From Nostoc paludosum FACHB-159 (lineage in GTDB: Bacteria; Cyanobacteriota; Cyanobacteriia; Cyanobacteriales; Nostocaceae): a stretch of DNA of 64,000 nt. Positions 52,455 to 62,544 of the stretch are shown piece by piece. Both the position numbers and the translations under genes were made by a program. Under the pieces are notes generated by a model that had not been told where the DNA came from, ran no database searches, and worked only from the letters and a program-made list of their open reading frames with translations. The DNA is taken from NCBI RefSeq assembly GCF_014698835.1, contig NZ_JACJTU010000005.1, forward strand, positions 223,200 through 287,199, in the 5' to 3' direction. Numbering within the stretch: the first letter of the stretch is position 1; each line of letters begins with the position of its first letter.

Positions 52455-53444
52455 TTACTTGAAATATTTGAAGTTACGAGGGCCTGTGTAACCAGAAACT
52501 TTGGCTAGTTCCTCTAAGTTTTGCACTCCACTATAGCTTTTCCCATTGATAATCCAAGTCGGGAAGCCTTCAATTTTTGCAGCTTGACACAGTTCTGGTT
52601 GAGCTTTGAGTCCTGGAGGGGCGCACTCTACCTTAATATTATTGTTGATTTCTTGATAAGCTTCTTTGCCAAAGATCAGCTTTTGTTCGTGGCAGTGAGG
52701 ACACCAAAAAGCGACGTATTCCTTAGCACCTATCTTCACCAGATGTCGTGCTAGGGCTATTTCTGCCTCACCAGAGGTGGTATTGATTTCCCACCCCCCT
52801 ATTGCGGGGTTAGGATCTTCTTTGGGAACAAAGGAAATTTTTACAGGTTGTCCAGGAGTTCCCGGTGTAACATCTGATTGATTGACGCCAGCATAAATGC
52901 CTAAAGTACCGATCAGTGTCACCATACCGACGATCAAGGCGGTAAACAAGATTTGTCCAATATCTTCCCAAGTACGACCAATAATTGTCAGTACCAAAAG
53001 ACTAGTGGAGAACAAAGCTGAGCCGATACAGTAAGGACAAACGGCTTTGATTTGGAATGCCAGCAGGTACATTAAGTAACCGCTAAACACAGACATAGCG
53101 ATCGCACCCACTAACAATAGCCACCACGTCAAATTTTCCAGTTGCTTGCGACTATTATTATTGTCTGGTGAGGAAAATACCAAAGGAGCCAAAGCAAATA
53201 TCAGCATACTGGTGTATGCCAAAAACCCAAACAAAGCTAATGGCTGACCAAAAACTGTTGCCCAAGGACTCGAAAGCACATCATTACAGCCTTTGACACC
53301 AGCCTGTGCCACACAAGCTGCACTGCCTCCTGTCAACTTTTCTATGGTGAGATAACCTGTCGTCAGGGCACCACATCCAGCGATCGCGGCAATCAATGGA
53401 CGTGACCATTTATGAATCCAAGGAGTAGAACGGCGGCGAATCAT
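52455..53444 (-). CDS. Vitamin K epoxide reductase fused to a thioredoxin-like domain
   Basis: This 329-residue membrane protein has about five hydrophobic segments in the VKOR part, with the loop cysteines (AACVAQAGVKGCND) and the quinone-side CPYC (KAVCPYCIGSAL). The C-terminal thioredoxin-like domain carries CPHC (AFWCPHCHEQK). Such fusions form disulfide bonds in proteins of the thylakoid lumen or periplasm and pass electrons to quinone. In Synechocystis and plants (LTO1) this supports photosystem assembly. The next gene upstream is btpA, on the same strand. Confidence 0.93.
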   Translation of the reverse strand: MIRRRSTPWIHKWSRPLIAAIAGCGALTTGYLTIEKLTGGSAACVAQAGVKGCNDVLSSPWATVFGQPLALFGFLAYTSMLIFALAPLVFSSPDNNNSRKQLENLTWWLLLVGAIAMSVFSGYLMYLLAFQIKAVCPYCIGSALFSTSLLVLTIIGRTWEDIGQILFTALIVGMVTLIGTLGIYAGVNQSDVTPGTPGQPVKISFVPKEDPNPAIGGWEINTTSGEAEIALARHLVKIGAKEYVAFWCPHCHEQKLIFGKEAYQEINNNIKVECAPPGLKAQPELCQAAKIEGFPTWIINGKSYSGVQNLEELAKVSGYTGPRNFKYFK

Positions 53445-53454
53445 AAATATTGGG

Positions 53455-53577
53455 GAATGGGGATTGGGTACTGGGGATTGGGGATTGGGAAATGGGCAAA
53501 ACCCTTCGGGCAGGGAAAAGGGAAAAGGGGGGATCTTGCCTTTGCCCTTTGCCCCTTGCCCCTTGCCCCTTGCCCCA
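53455..53577. repeat. GGGGATTGG / GCCCCTTGCC repeat arrays
   Basis: Short tandem units (TGGGGATTGGG, then GCCCCTTGCCCCTTGCC) fill the gap between VKOR and btpA. Confidence 0.8.
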
Positions 53578-53578
53578 T

Positions 53579-54427
53579 TTAAGAATGCAATTTCACTTGT
53601 CCTGGTGACTTGCTTTCACTTTTGGAGTTCCAACTGCGACGTGCGGCTTCCACAAATTGACTGACGCGAATGGGGTCAATTGGTTGCTCTATCCGTCCGT
53701 GACGTTTCAAGGAACTGGAAACTATGACACCATCTGCTGCTTGCATTAATGTATCAATATTTTCCCAATTTGCCCCACTACCGATGAACACTGGCGTTCC
53801 AGCTGCCGCACCACAAGCTAATTCCAAATCTTCTAAGTTAGGAGGGCTACCAGTAGCCCAACCAGACAATATAACCCCGTCTGCTAAACCCCTTTCAATG
53901 GTGTCCTTGACGGCGACTGTGAGATTTGGAGAACTCAAAGGACGGGCGTGTTTTACCAAAACATCGGCCAGGATTTTAACATCGCTGCCTAACTCCCGTC
54001 GATAGCGCAGTAGTTGATGGGCTTCTCCCTCAATTAATCCCTGGTCAGTTGCCATCACTCCTGTGAGGACGTTGACGCGGATAAATTGTGCCTGGACACA
54101 GCTGGCGATCGCCATTGCACTTTTGGCGTCGTTTCGCAACACATTTAAGCCCACTGGCAATGTTACCAAGTTCTGTATCCGCTGCACCACAATGGTCATG
54201 GCACTCACAACCACTGGATCTACTTGGTTTTTGGTAAACGGCGCGTCGAAAAAATTCTCTACAATCATGCCGTCAACACCTCCGCTTGCTAAGGCTGCGG
54301 CTTCTTGTTCGGCGCGGTCAATTACCGCTTTGAGGCTACCTCCCCAACGGGGTGAGGTTGGCAGTGGTAGCAGGTGAACCACGCCAATAATTGGTGAGCG
54401 AGTTTTAAATAGCTGATATAAGTCCAC
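53579..54427 (-). CDS. btpA: Photosystem I biogenesis protein BtpA
   Basis: The 282-residue TIM-barrel-like protein matches the BtpA family: IIGVVHLLPLPTSPRWGGSL, GGVDGMIVENFFDAPF, FIRVNVLTGVMATDQGLIEG, GVILSGWATGSPP and PVFIGSGANWENI. In Synechocystis BtpA is a thylakoid-associated factor needed for stable photosystem I accumulation. The last 15 residues (SKSESKSPGQVKLHS) are polar and variable. It is upstream of the VKOR gene, on the same strand. Confidence 0.93.
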   Translation of the reverse strand: MDLYQLFKTRSPIIGVVHLLPLPTSPRWGGSLKAVIDRAEQEAAALASGGVDGMIVENFFDAPFTKNQVDPVVVSAMTIVVQRIQNLVTLPVGLNVLRNDAKSAMAIASCVQAQFIRVNVLTGVMATDQGLIEGEAHQLLRYRRELGSDVKILADVLVKHARPLSSPNLTVAVKDTIERGLADGVILSGWATGSPPNLEDLELACGAAAGTPVFIGSGANWENIDTLMQAADGVIVSSSLKRHGRIEQPIDPIRVSQFVEAARRSWNSKSESKSPGQVKLHS

Positions 54428-55237
54428 GTCTTTAATTATTGCGAGGGATTAGGGATTGGAGACTAGAGATTAGAGGCTAGTACTACAACACCCAAATATA
54501 CCTACAATTCAAAATACCCGAAAAGCTTGACTCATCAGCTTTTTGAATTTTGAATAATTTTGCATAAGTCAATTTTACAAAATTCGGCACTCAGAATTCA
54601 GAACTCACAACTGAGCAATCTCAATACCCCAATCCCCTTGTCCCCTTGCTCCCTTGTCCCTTTTTTTAACTTGGTCGGTTTACTGCCTCCTTCCGAAGAT
54701 GGAAATTGGCGTCAAACTTGTCATAAGATATGTTAAGATAAAACCTGGCTACAAGAGGAGTTTGCCACTCACAACACGCAAGGCAGCTTTCCGTGGTTTA
54801 GGCGTCTCGTCCGCGCACAGTCGTAGGACTAACCGATCGCCAAGGTACCATTACTGCTTTATGGGCGTAGTCGCGAAGGCGATTTCCCTGAGGGTAGCGA
54901 CTTCTCACAACAAGCCCTTTGGGCGGCTTCCCGATGGGGTAGGTTAACAACGCACACGCTGTGGTAATGTAAAATACCAATAGGCCAATTGTTAAAAAAC
55001 ATTACAAGTGTCAAATGTACCCAAAGACACTTCAATTTACCCTGGGGAACAAATTGATAGAAGTATCATAACATGACCTCTATTTTTATAATCGATGGGG
55101 TCATAGGTCAACGGGCATTTGCTGACAGTGGGAATTTACCGCTGTTAATCTTCTCATGAGGATGCTGATAAAAAAAGCTTGCGTTAGTGCTGGAATGAAT
55201 TTGATTACAAGAAAAAAACTGAAAATTTTTTCAAAAT
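54428..55237. other. Gene-free region with dispersed GC-rich repeat
   Basis: A block around 54780-54950 is GC-rich (GCGTAGTCGCGAAGGCG, GGGTAGCGACTTCTC, GCCCTTTGGGCGGCTTCCC) and looks like a composite of dispersed Nostocales repeats. The apparent frames across it lack coding character. The last 200 bp are AT-rich and presumably hold the rimO promoter. Confidence 0.5.
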
Positions 55238-56557
55238 ATGGGTGACAAGCCAACAATTGCCATTTCTCACCTGGGCTGCGAGAAAAATCGAATAGATACA
55301 GAACACATGTTAGGAATGCTCGTAGAAGCAGGCTACGGTGTAGATACAAATGAAGAGTTAGCAGATTACGTTATTGTTAATACATGTAGTTTTATTGAAG
55401 CGGCGAGACTTGAATCTGTCAGGACTTTGGTAGAACTGGCAGAAGCAAACAAAAAAATCGTGATTACTGGCTGTATGGCGCAACATTTCCAAGAACAACT
55501 TTTGGATGAGTTGCCGGAAGCAGTAGCGGTAGTAGGTACAGGTGATTATCACAAAATTGTAAATGTAATTGAGCGTGTAGAACAAGGCGAACGGGTCAAA
55601 CAGGTTAGTATCGAACCAACCTACATTGCCGACGAAACTACACCGCGCTATCGCACTACAACAGAGGGCGTAGCTTACCTCAGGGTTGCCGAAGGATGTG
55701 ATTATCGTTGTGCGTTTTGTATAATTCCTCATTTAAGAGGGAACCAGCGATCGCGTACTATAGAATCGATAGTCGCTGAAGCCGAGCAGTTAGTTAGTCA
55801 GGGAGTACAGGAAATTATTTTAATTTCCCAAATCACGACTAATTACGGTCTAGATATTTATGGTCAGCCAAAGCTAGCCGAATTACTCCGAGCTTTGGGG
55901 AACGTGAATGTACCGTGGATTAGAATCCACTACGCTTATCCCACGGGATTGACACAAGATGTAATAGCGGCAATCAAAGAAACACCCAACGTCTTGCCTT
56001 ATCTCGATTTGCCCTTGCAACATTCTCATCCAGAGATTCTCCGTGCCATGAACCGTCCTTGGCAAGGGCGTGTAAATGATGGGATTATAGATCGCATCAA
56101 AACGGCACTACCAACAGCTGTATTGCGGACAACATTTATTGTTGGTTTCCCAGGAGAAACAAGCGAGCATTTTGAGCATCTACTAGAATTCGTCCGGCGG
56201 CATGAATTTGACCATGTTGGCGTCTTCACCTTTTCACCAGAAGAAGGAACCCCCGCCTACAACCTGCCAAATCAGTTATCTCAAGAAGTGATGGACAACC
56301 GCCGAGATCGACTGATGGAACTCCAGCAACCGATTTCCCAAAAGAAAAATCAACAGGAAGTAGGCAAAATCGTCGATGTCCTGATTGAGCAAGAAAATCC
56401 TGAAAGTGGTGAATTAATCGGTCGTTCAGGTAGATTTTCTCCAGAGGTCGATGGCCAAGTATATGTCCAAGGACAGGCAAAGTTAGGAACCATCGTGCCA
56501 GTAGCGATTCACCACGCTGATACATACGACCTATATGGTCGCGTTGTCAATAACTAA
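55238..56557 (+). CDS. rimO: Ribosomal protein S12 methylthiotransferase RimO
   Basis: This 439-residue radical SAM enzyme adds a methylthio group to Asp of ribosomal protein S12. The N-terminal cluster cysteines (Cys14 in HLGCEKNR, Cys50, Cys79) and the radical [11 protein letters not shown] (Cys154, Cys158, Cys161) are present, and a TRAM domain ends the protein. LGCEKNRID at the N-terminus and [13 protein letters not shown] favour RimO over MiaB. The ATG at 55238 follows an AT-rich leader with no clear Shine-Dalgarno sequence. Confidence 0.93.
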   Translation: MGDKPTIAISHLGCEKNRIDTEHMLGMLVEAGYGVDTNEELADYVIVNTCSFIEAARLESVRTLVELAEANKKIVITGCMAQHFQEQLLDELPEAVAVVGTGDYHKIVNVIERVEQGERVKQVSIEPTYIADETTPRYRTTTEGVAYLRVAEGCDYRCAFCIIPHLRGNQRSRTIESIVAEAEQLVSQGVQEIILISQITTNYGLDIYGQPKLAELLRALGNVNVPWIRIHYAYPTGLTQDVIAAIKETPNVLPYLDLPLQHSHPEILRAMNRPWQGRVNDGIIDRIKTALPTAVLRTTFIVGFPGETSEHFEHLLEFVRRHEFDHVGVFTFSPEEGTPAYNLPNQLSQEVMDNRRDRLMELQQPISQKKNQQEVGKIVDVLIEQENPESGELIGRSGRFSPEVDGQVYVQGQAKLGTIVPVAIHHADTYDLYGRVVNN

Positions 56558-56597
56558 TTAGTCATTAGTCATTAGTCATTAGTCATTAGTCATTAGT
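56557..56597. repeat. Heptamer array (ATTAGTC)5
   Basis: Five ATTAGTC-type units begin at the last base of the rimO stop codon, with CCATGCC units after them. Confidence 0.9.
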
Positions 56598-56678
56598 GAA
56601 TAACCAATGCCCCATGCCCAATGCCCTGTTTGGCCAATGACCAATCGAAAAATCCTTAGATAAAATTTAGGAGAATTG

Positions 56679-58217
56679 ATGAATCTTTCGTTTCAAGAAT
56701 TAGGTATTTCCCAAGAACGCGTCGAGCAATTAGAAAAAATTGGCTTTACCACACCTACTAGTATTCAAACCCAAGCAATTCCCCAACTATTGGCGGGTCG
56801 CGATGTAGTTGGTCAATCTCAAACTGGGACAGGTAAAACAGCAGCATTTTCACTGCCAATTTTAGAACGGCTGGATATTAATCAAAAAGCTGTGCAGGCC
56901 TTGATTTTAACGCCAACTCGTGAATTAGCCATGCAAGTTCACGATGCGATCGCCCAGTTTATCGGCAATGACGGATTGCGGGTTTTAGCAATCTATGGCG
57001 GTCAATCAATTGAACGGCAAATGTTACAGCTCAAACGTGGCGTTCACATCGTTGTCGGCACCCCAGGACGAGTAATAGATTTGCTCGATCGCGGTTGTTT
57101 GAAGCTCGATCAAGTAAAATGGTTTGTCTTAGATGAAGCCGATGAAATGTTGAGCATGGGCTTTATTGATGATGTCATAAAAATCCTCTCCCAAGCACCT
57201 ACAGATCGCCAAACAGCTTTATTTTCGGCGACAATGCCGCCATCGATTCGTTCTTTGGTGAACAAGTTTTTGCGATCGCCAGCAACAGTCACCGTCGAGC
57301 AACCAAAAGCTGCGCCTAACAAAATCAATCAGGTAGCTTACCTAATCCCTCGTCACTGGACAAAAGCCAAAGCTTTACAGCCAATTCTGGAAATGGAAGA
57401 TCCAGAAACAGCTTTAATCTTTGTTCGCACCAGACGCACCGCCGCCGAACTCACCAACCAACTGCAAGCTGCGGGTCATAGTGTGGATGAATACCACGGT
57501 GACTTGTCCCAACAAGCACGGGAACGGTTATTGAGCCGATTCCGGAATCGTCAAGTACGTTGGGTAGTAGCAACTGATATTGCGGCACGCGGATTAGATG
57601 TCGATCAACTCTCCCATGTGATCAACTACGACTTACCTGATAGCGTAGAAACTTACGTTCACCGCATTGGTCGTACTGGTCGTGCTGGTAAAGAAGGAAC
57701 CGCAATTTCTTTAGTACAACCATTTGAACGGCGCAAGCAGCAAACATTTGAACGTCATAATCGCCAAGCTTGGCAAGTGTTGTCAATTCCCACACGCGCA
57801 CAAATTGAAGCACGGCACATCTTGAAATTACAAGAGCAAGTGCGCGAAGCTTTAGCTGGCGAACGTTTGGCTTCATTTTTGCCCATCGTCAGCGAATTAA
57901 TTGAAAAATATGATGCTCAAGCGATCGCTGCTGCTGCATTGCAAATCGCTTACGACCAAACTCGTCCTGCTTGGTTGCAATCCGACGTAGAAATTCCCCA
58001 AGAGGAACCAGCCACTCCCAAACCCAGACTCGCCAACGGCAAGCGCCGGGAATCTTCTGGCGATCGTCCCCGTACTAGCTGGAAATCAGATAGCAGCACA
58101 ACAGACGAAGAAAGAAGTGGTACTCCCAAGCCCAAACTCCGGACAAGCCGTCGCGATGCTTCTGTGTCACCCACTCAAAAGTTAGGTTCGCCTACAGCTA
58201 GGGAATCTGCTTCTTAG
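56679..58217 (+). CDS. DEAD-box RNA helicase
   Basis: This 512-residue helicase starts at the ATG at 56679, with AGGAG 5 nt upstream; a TTG one codon earlier is less likely. All motifs are present: FTTPTSIQTQAIP (Q), SQTGTGKT, PTRELAMQV, VLDEADEML, LFSATMP, IFVRTRRTA, TDIAARGLDVD and HRIGRTGRAG. A C-terminal basic, Ser/Arg-rich, disordered tail of about 75 residues contains two KPRL/KPKLR segments. It resembles the DeaD/CshA/CrhR class used in RNA metabolism and the cold response. Confidence 0.93.
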   Translation: MNLSFQELGISQERVEQLEKIGFTTPTSIQTQAIPQLLAGRDVVGQSQTGTGKTAAFSLPILERLDINQKAVQALILTPTRELAMQVHDAIAQFIGNDGLRVLAIYGGQSIERQMLQLKRGVHIVVGTPGRVIDLLDRGCLKLDQVKWFVLDEADEMLSMGFIDDVIKILSQAPTDRQTALFSATMPPSIRSLVNKFLRSPATVTVEQPKAAPNKINQVAYLIPRHWTKAKALQPILEMEDPETALIFVRTRRTAAELTNQLQAAGHSVDEYHGDLSQQARERLLSRFRNRQVRWVVATDIAARGLDVDQLSHVINYDLPDSVETYVHRIGRTGRAGKEGTAISLVQPFERRKQQTFERHNRQAWQVLSIPTRAQIEARHILKLQEQVREALAGERLASFLPIVSELIEKYDAQAIAAAALQIAYDQTRPAWLQSDVEIPQEEPATPKPRLANGKRRESSGDRPRTSWKSDSSTTDEERSGTPKPKLRTSRRDASVSPTQKLGSPTARESAS

Positions 58218-58422
58218 TTATAAGTTAATGAATTTTGGGTTTTAGATTTCTAATTTTTACTTCAATCCAAAATTCAAAATTCAAAATCTAAAATTGAGAG
58301 AGTTAAGAGTTGAGAGTTAGAGTTAAGATTTTGACTTTGGACTCTTGACTTTTTGACTTTTTGGGTAACTTCTTCTACATGTTTGTAGGAAGATGAATTA
58401 AAGATGCATTCTTCGTGGTCTT

Positions 58423-59001
58423 ATGTTCAGTATTCCAGACTTAGAGCAACTACAAGCAGAGCATCCAGAATGGCAAATGGAGCTGGTAGACGGAAATATA
58501 ATTGTTATGGGGCCATCAGATTATGAGTCAGAAGAAATAGGCGCTGAGTTAATTCGATTACTTGGCAATTGGGTGCGTCCACGAAAATTAGGACGGGTGA
58601 CTGGTTCCAGCGCCGGTTTTATTTTGCCTACATTAGAAACAGAAAACGGCAAAGAAGCTGATAACGAGAAACGAAATCTCCGCGCTCCTGATGTGTCTTT
58701 TGTTCGTGCTGATAGACTTAAAATTAGCAGGCGTGACTTTGTGGAATTAGTGCCTGATTTGATGGTTGAGGTAAAATCTAAGTCAGATCGGATTAAACCA
58801 TTGGTAGAAAAGATTCAGCTATTTTTACAACTGGGATCTACAGTTGGTATTCTCATCGATCCTGACAAATTAACGGTCACAGTTTATCGCCTCAACCAAG
58901 AACCGATAGTTTTGCAGGACAACGACAAACTGACACTACCAGAATTATTACCAGGTTGGGAACTAGTAGTGTCAGAACTTTGGCCTCCGGTGTTCGAGTA
59001 G
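58423..59001 (+). CDS. Uma2 family (DUF820) putative nuclease
   Basis: The 192-residue product has the Uma2 features EWQMELVDGNIIVMG, RAPDVSFVRADRL (active-site PD region), PDLMVEVKSKSDRIKPLVEKI (E-x-K) and TVGILIDPDKLTV. It belongs to the EVKSKSD subgroup and is not closely similar to the copy at 13940. The stop codon TAG lies inside the GTAGAGACG repeat. No partner gene is adjacent, so a function cannot be inferred. Confidence 0.87.
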   Translation: MFSIPDLEQLQAEHPEWQMELVDGNIIVMGPSDYESEEIGAELIRLLGNWVRPRKLGRVTGSSAGFILPTLETENGKEADNEKRNLRAPDVSFVRADRLKISRRDFVELVPDLMVEVKSKSDRIKPLVEKIQLFLQLGSTVGILIDPDKLTVTVYRLNQEPIVLQDNDKLTLPELLPGWELVVSELWPPVFE

Positions 59002-59049
59002 AGACGTTGCATTGCAATGGGTAGAGACGTTGCAATGCAACGTCTCTAC
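58998..59049. repeat. GTAGAGACG palindrome (copy 2) with a partial copy, between convergent genes
   Basis: A half copy (GTAGAGACGTTGCA, 58998-59011) is followed by a full 29-bp palindrome (59021-59049; arms GTAGAGACGTTGCA and TGCAACGTCTCTAC). It contains the TAG stop codons of both convergent neighbours. Compare copy 1 at 11186-11214. Confidence 0.9.
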
Positions 59050-59993
59050 AGCCAAGGACGGCTAACTTTTTCTAACTCTTGAATTTCATCCTCGTTCAAT
59101 CTCCAACCCAAAGCGCCGACATTTTGACGTACATGTTGGGCTGTCTTCACTCCAGCAATGGGAATGACATTACCTTGACAAATTAACCAATTGAGAGCGA
59201 CTTGGGCTGGGGTGCGATCGTATTTTTCTCCAAAACTGCGTAGCAAAGATATTACTGGTGCAATTTTTTGTAAGCCTTCTTTAGTAAATCTTGGGTCTAT
59301 TTTTCTTGCACCAGTGGGAGTTTGGGCACTATCAATAGTGTATTTGCCTGTGAGTAATCCCTGAGCTAAAGGACTATAAGCCAACAGAGTAACACCCAAC
59401 TCACGGGCAGTTGCTACAATACCCTTACTTTCAATTTGGCGAGTCAGTAAAGAATAGCGTACTTGGTTTACAGCCAAAGGCACTCCACGGTCTGCCAAGA
59501 TTTGATGGGCGTCTCGCATTTGCTCTGCTGAGTAATTACTCACGCCGATCGCAGCAATTCTACCGCGTTTAACTTCATCGGCTAAAGCATTCATCAGAGT
59601 TTTTTGGCTTAAAAAGAAAGCAAAAGGCCAATGTACTTGGTAGAGGGGGATTTGCTCTACTTGTAAGCGTTTAAGACTCTCTGTTAAAGCATCAGAGACA
59701 GATTGACCTGTAAATCGCCACGGTAGAGGGCCAAATTTTGTGGCGATTTGCACAGGTTGTTGTGTCTGTTGCATAAATTCGCCCAAAAATTTCTCTGATA
59801 ATCCCATTCCGTAGATTTCCGCAGTATCGAAGAAGTTAACTCCAGCTTGTAGTGCTGCGGTGAATGCTTCTTTTAACTGTTCTGGACCGTAGCCGTTGCC
59901 ATAATTCCAAAAGAGTTTATCACCCCAAGCCCAAGTGCCTATGCACAAAGGTGTAACAACTGGGCCGTTTTGCCCTAATGTAATGGTTTCCAC
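59046..59993 (-). CDS. Aldo/keto reductase
   Basis: This 315-residue NADPH-dependent oxidoreductase has the catalytic tetrad Asp56 (FFDTAEIYG), Tyr61, Lys86 (IATKFG) and His121 (QVHWP). The cofactor loop SPLAQGLLTGKY and IPIAGVKTAQHV is also present. It belongs to the broad general AKR class; the substrate is unknown. The stop codon is provided by the palindromic repeat that also ends the convergent Uma2 gene. Confidence 0.92.
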   Translation of the reverse strand: METITLGQNGPVVTPLCIGTWAWGDKLFWNYGNGYGPEQLKEAFTAALQAGVNFFDTAEIYGMGLSEKFLGEFMQQTQQPVQIATKFGPLPWRFTGQSVSDALTESLKRLQVEQIPLYQVHWPFAFFLSQKTLMNALADEVKRGRIAAIGVSNYSAEQMRDAHQILADRGVPLAVNQVRYSLLTRQIESKGIVATARELGVTLLAYSPLAQGLLTGKYTIDSAQTPTGARKIDPRFTKEGLQKIAPVISLLRSFGEKYDRTPAQVALNWLICQGNVIPIAGVKTAQHVRQNVGALGWRLNEDEIQELEKVSRPWL

Positions 59994-60115
59994 GGTTGCA
60001 AAATTTAATTTATTTACATTTCTTTACTTTTTTAGTGTAGCGTTACAGACAAGATTGGGTATGGGGCATTAGACGCGATCGCTCAAACTGACAATGTTTC
60101 AACTGACTTGGTAAT

Positions 60116-60523
60116 TCACAGTGACCACAATTCCAGCCTCTTAAACCAACTCAAATCTCTGTAATCCAATGTCCAAACACTAGCATCATAAAGTTGAGCT
60201 ACCGCTACAACAGAGGCATCCTCTAAACTTCCTTGCCAGTCTGGTATCTGGCGAACCATGCTGTAAATCTCCTGAAACATTTCCATGCTCACTGGTACAG
60301 TGACTGTGTTCTCACTAATGACACTTAGTGCAGTCATAGCAGCACGGCTAGATTGTTCTCGCAGCACAAACTTGTAAACTTCAAACAGTACTGGTAGAGG
60401 GGTTAGAACCTCACCAAACAAAGCTGGTAACTTACTAAAACCCGCTTTGGATTCTTCATGGTAGTTATCTTGGAGAGAAACCAGGGCAATTAGGGGGCCT
60501 GCATCCAAAACGAGACGCTTCAT
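60116..60523 (-). CDS. PIN-domain toxin (VapC-like)
   Basis: The 135-residue PIN domain starts MKRLVLDAGPLIALVS (first catalytic Asp7) and has further acidic residues in PVLFEVYKF, SLEDASVVAVAQ and WTLDYRDL, the expected Mg-binding set. It is probably an RNase toxin. It overlaps the upstream antitoxin gene by 4 bp, a usual type II toxin-antitoxin layout. The target RNA is unknown. Confidence 0.85.
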   Translation of the reverse strand: MKRLVLDAGPLIALVSLQDNYHEESKAGFSKLPALFGEVLTPLPVLFEVYKFVLREQSSRAAMTALSVISENTVTVPVSMEMFQEIYSMVRQIPDWQGSLEDASVVAVAQLYDASVWTLDYRDLSWFKRLELWSL

Positions 60524-60735
60524 CCTTGTATCAAATAGTCCTCATTAACTGAAGCGTCTATAGGAGCATTTTCTACAATTCCTGCCAGCGATAGTAGCTT
60601 TGAACCATTTTTGGGGCGTAACTTTTCCGCCAGTGCTGCCTGTATAACACTTGATGGGTTTTGCTCTGGGTGATCTTTTAAGTATTGGTCGAGTTGTGCC
60701 CACAACTCGTCAGGAATATAGAGTGTCCGTTTCAT
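60520..60735 (-). CDS. CopG/ribbon-helix-helix-type antitoxin
   Basis: This 71-residue protein begins MKRTLYIPDELWAQLDQYLKDHPEQNPSSVIQAALAEKL in style, which fits a ribbon-helix-helix DNA-binding domain. The C-terminal half is short and acidic (IVENAPIDASVNEDYLIQG) and would bind the PIN toxin. The gene precedes and overlaps the toxin gene. A palindrome 18 bp upstream is the likely operator. Confidence 0.82.
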   Translation of the reverse strand: MKRTLYIPDELWAQLDQYLKDHPEQNPSSVIQAALAEKLRPKNGSKLLSLAGIVENAPIDASVNEDYLIQG

Positions 60736-60752
60736 TTTATCAGCGTCTAAAG

Positions 60753-60770
60753 GTACAACACTAGTTGTAC
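60753..60770. promoter_or_regulatory. Toxin-antitoxin operator candidate
   Basis: GTACAAC and GTTGTAC form a 7-bp inverted repeat with a 4-bp spacer 18 bp upstream of the antitoxin start. A half-copy, AGTTGTAC, recurs near 60867. The spacer up to 61043 has no gene. Confidence 0.55.
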
Positions 60771-61043
60771 TCTTATTGTACTTGCTGGAAGGCGATCGCT
60801 ATTTTTTAGCTAGTTCCTGCTCAATGTTGTGATGATTCTTTGTTTCAGCTTCAGCATATCGTCATAGTTAGTTGTACTTTTTTGTCAAAAACAAGATGCG
60901 ATCGCGGCTTGCAACCAAGCCATAAAAACTCATCCTAAATTCTGGAGATAAGTAGGGTGCGATCGCTCCTTTGCAGCGAGTAGGGTTTATCTTTATTTAA
61001 AGAGAGAGAGATTAAATCCTATAAAGCATACGAAAAAGTAGCT

Positions 61044-62528
61044 ATGGCCACCAGCGATATTTCACCGAATCCGGAATCAAATCCTTCGGTATCTTTGCAA
61101 TCATTACCCAGGCTTAATTTATTAACAATGTTCCGACTGGGTTTGTTTCAGATGGGATTAGGCATCATGTCGCTTCTCACCTTGGGTGTACTGAATCGAG
61201 TGATGATTGACGAGTTGAAAGTCTTGCCATTAATCACAGCTGCTGCTATTGCCATGCACCAATTTGTTAGCCCTGCACGAATTTGGTTTGGGCAGATGTC
61301 CGATGCTAAGCCATTGCTGGGCTATCATCGCACTAGCTATGTCTGGATTGGTGCAATCTTATTTACAACTATATCTTTCTTGGCTCTCCAAGTAGTCTGG
61401 CAATTAGGTAGCAGTTTGCAAACTACTGGCTGGAGTTTCCAAACTTATAGTTGGGCGGGAGTGCTGGCATTAATTTTTGCTGGATATGGTTTAGCCTTAA
61501 GTGCTAGTTCCACACCTTTTACTGCTCTTTTGGTAGATGTTACCGATGAAGATAACCGTTCTAAATTGATTGGCATTGTCTGGTCAATGCTGATGATTGG
61601 TATTGTAATTGGAGCAGTGGTAAGTTCCAGGTTGCTAGAAAGGCCAGAAATTTGTGGGACGGCTCTTTTAACCTACAACCCCTCTGAGGCAAACAAAGTT
61701 GTTGACATAGCTAAACTCCAATCCACAATCAACCCAGTTTTTATAATCATGCCTGCCATCGTCTTTGGACTATCGCTGCTGGCAACTTTCGGCGTGGAAA
61801 AAAAGTATTCTCGTTTCACAACACGTTCTTCTTTAGTAGGTAGAGAAGACCAGATAACTTTGGGTACAGCTTTACGAGTGCTGACTGCTAATCGCCAAAC
61901 GGGAGTATTTTTTGGCTTTCTGTTGGTGTTGACTATTAGTATTTTTATGCAGGATGCAGTTTTAGAACCTTATGGTGGTGAAGTTTTTGGGATGTGTATT
62001 TCCCAAACCACCAGACTAAACATTCCTTTTGGCATAGGTACTCTCATTGGAATTTGCTCTACTGGTTTTGCACTTTTGCCGCGCTTAGGTAAGAAACAAA
62101 CTACTAAAATTGGATGTATCAGCGCCGCCGTCTGCTTTGTCTTAATCATTATGTCCGGATTTAGCGCTAACCCAAGTTTATTAATGGGTAGTCTGTTTTT
62201 TTTCGGTCTGTCATCTGGAGTGATTACAGCTGGTGCTACCAGTTTGATGTTGGATTTAACTGCTGCTGAAACGGCAGGTACATTTATTGGGGCTTGGGGA
62301 TTATCTCAAGCAATGGCTAGGGGACTGGCTACAATACTTGGTGGAGCAGTATTAAATTTAGGTAAAATGCTGTTTCCTTTGCCAGTGTTAGCATACAGTA
62401 CAGTGTTTGCGGTGCAAGCAATAGGTATGCTCATCGCTGTTTGGTTACTCTGGCGGGTGAATGTCAAAGAATTTCAGACCAATGCCAAAACTGCGATCGC
62501 CTCTATCCTATCAAATGAACTCGATTGA
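61044..62528 (+). CDS. PucC/BCD-family major facilitator transporter
   Basis: The 494-residue polytopic protein has about 12 hydrophobic segments and the family marks FRLGLFQMGLGIMSLLTLGVLNRVMIDEL at the N-terminus (shown in part as GIMSLLTLGVLNRVMIDEL), RIWFGQMSDAKPLLGYHRT and TALLVDVTDEDNRSKLIGIVW. This family includes PucC and LhaA, which assist light-harvesting complex assembly in phototrophic bacteria, and related cyanobacterial proteins. A role in delivering chlorophyll or assembling pigment proteins is inferred from the family. It is not co-oriented with other photosynthesis genes here. Confidence 0.85.
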   Translation: MATSDISPNPESNPSVSLQSLPRLNLLTMFRLGLFQMGLGIMSLLTLGVLNRVMIDELKVLPLITAAAIAMHQFVSPARIWFGQMSDAKPLLGYHRTSYVWIGAILFTTISFLALQVVWQLGSSLQTTGWSFQTYSWAGVLALIFAGYGLALSASSTPFTALLVDVTDEDNRSKLIGIVWSMLMIGIVIGAVVSSRLLERPEICGTALLTYNPSEANKVVDIAKLQSTINPVFIIMPAIVFGLSLLATFGVEKKYSRFTTRSSLVGREDQITLGTALRVLTANRQTGVFFGFLLVLTISIFMQDAVLEPYGGEVFGMCISQTTRLNIPFGIGTLIGICSTGFALLPRLGKKQTTKIGCISAAVCFVLIIMSGFSANPSLLMGSLFFFGLSSGVITAGATSLMLDLTAAETAGTFIGAWGLSQAMARGLATILGGAVLNLGKMLFPLPVLAYSTVFAVQAIGMLIAVWLLWRVNVKEFQTNAKTAIASILSNELD

Positions 62529-62544
62529 ACTTTACCCTCCCAAG

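Noticed and set aside
54654..54947. 97-codon plus-strand frame between btpA and rimO
   Set aside because: It is made mostly of dispersed repeat sequence, and the opposite strand is equally open there.
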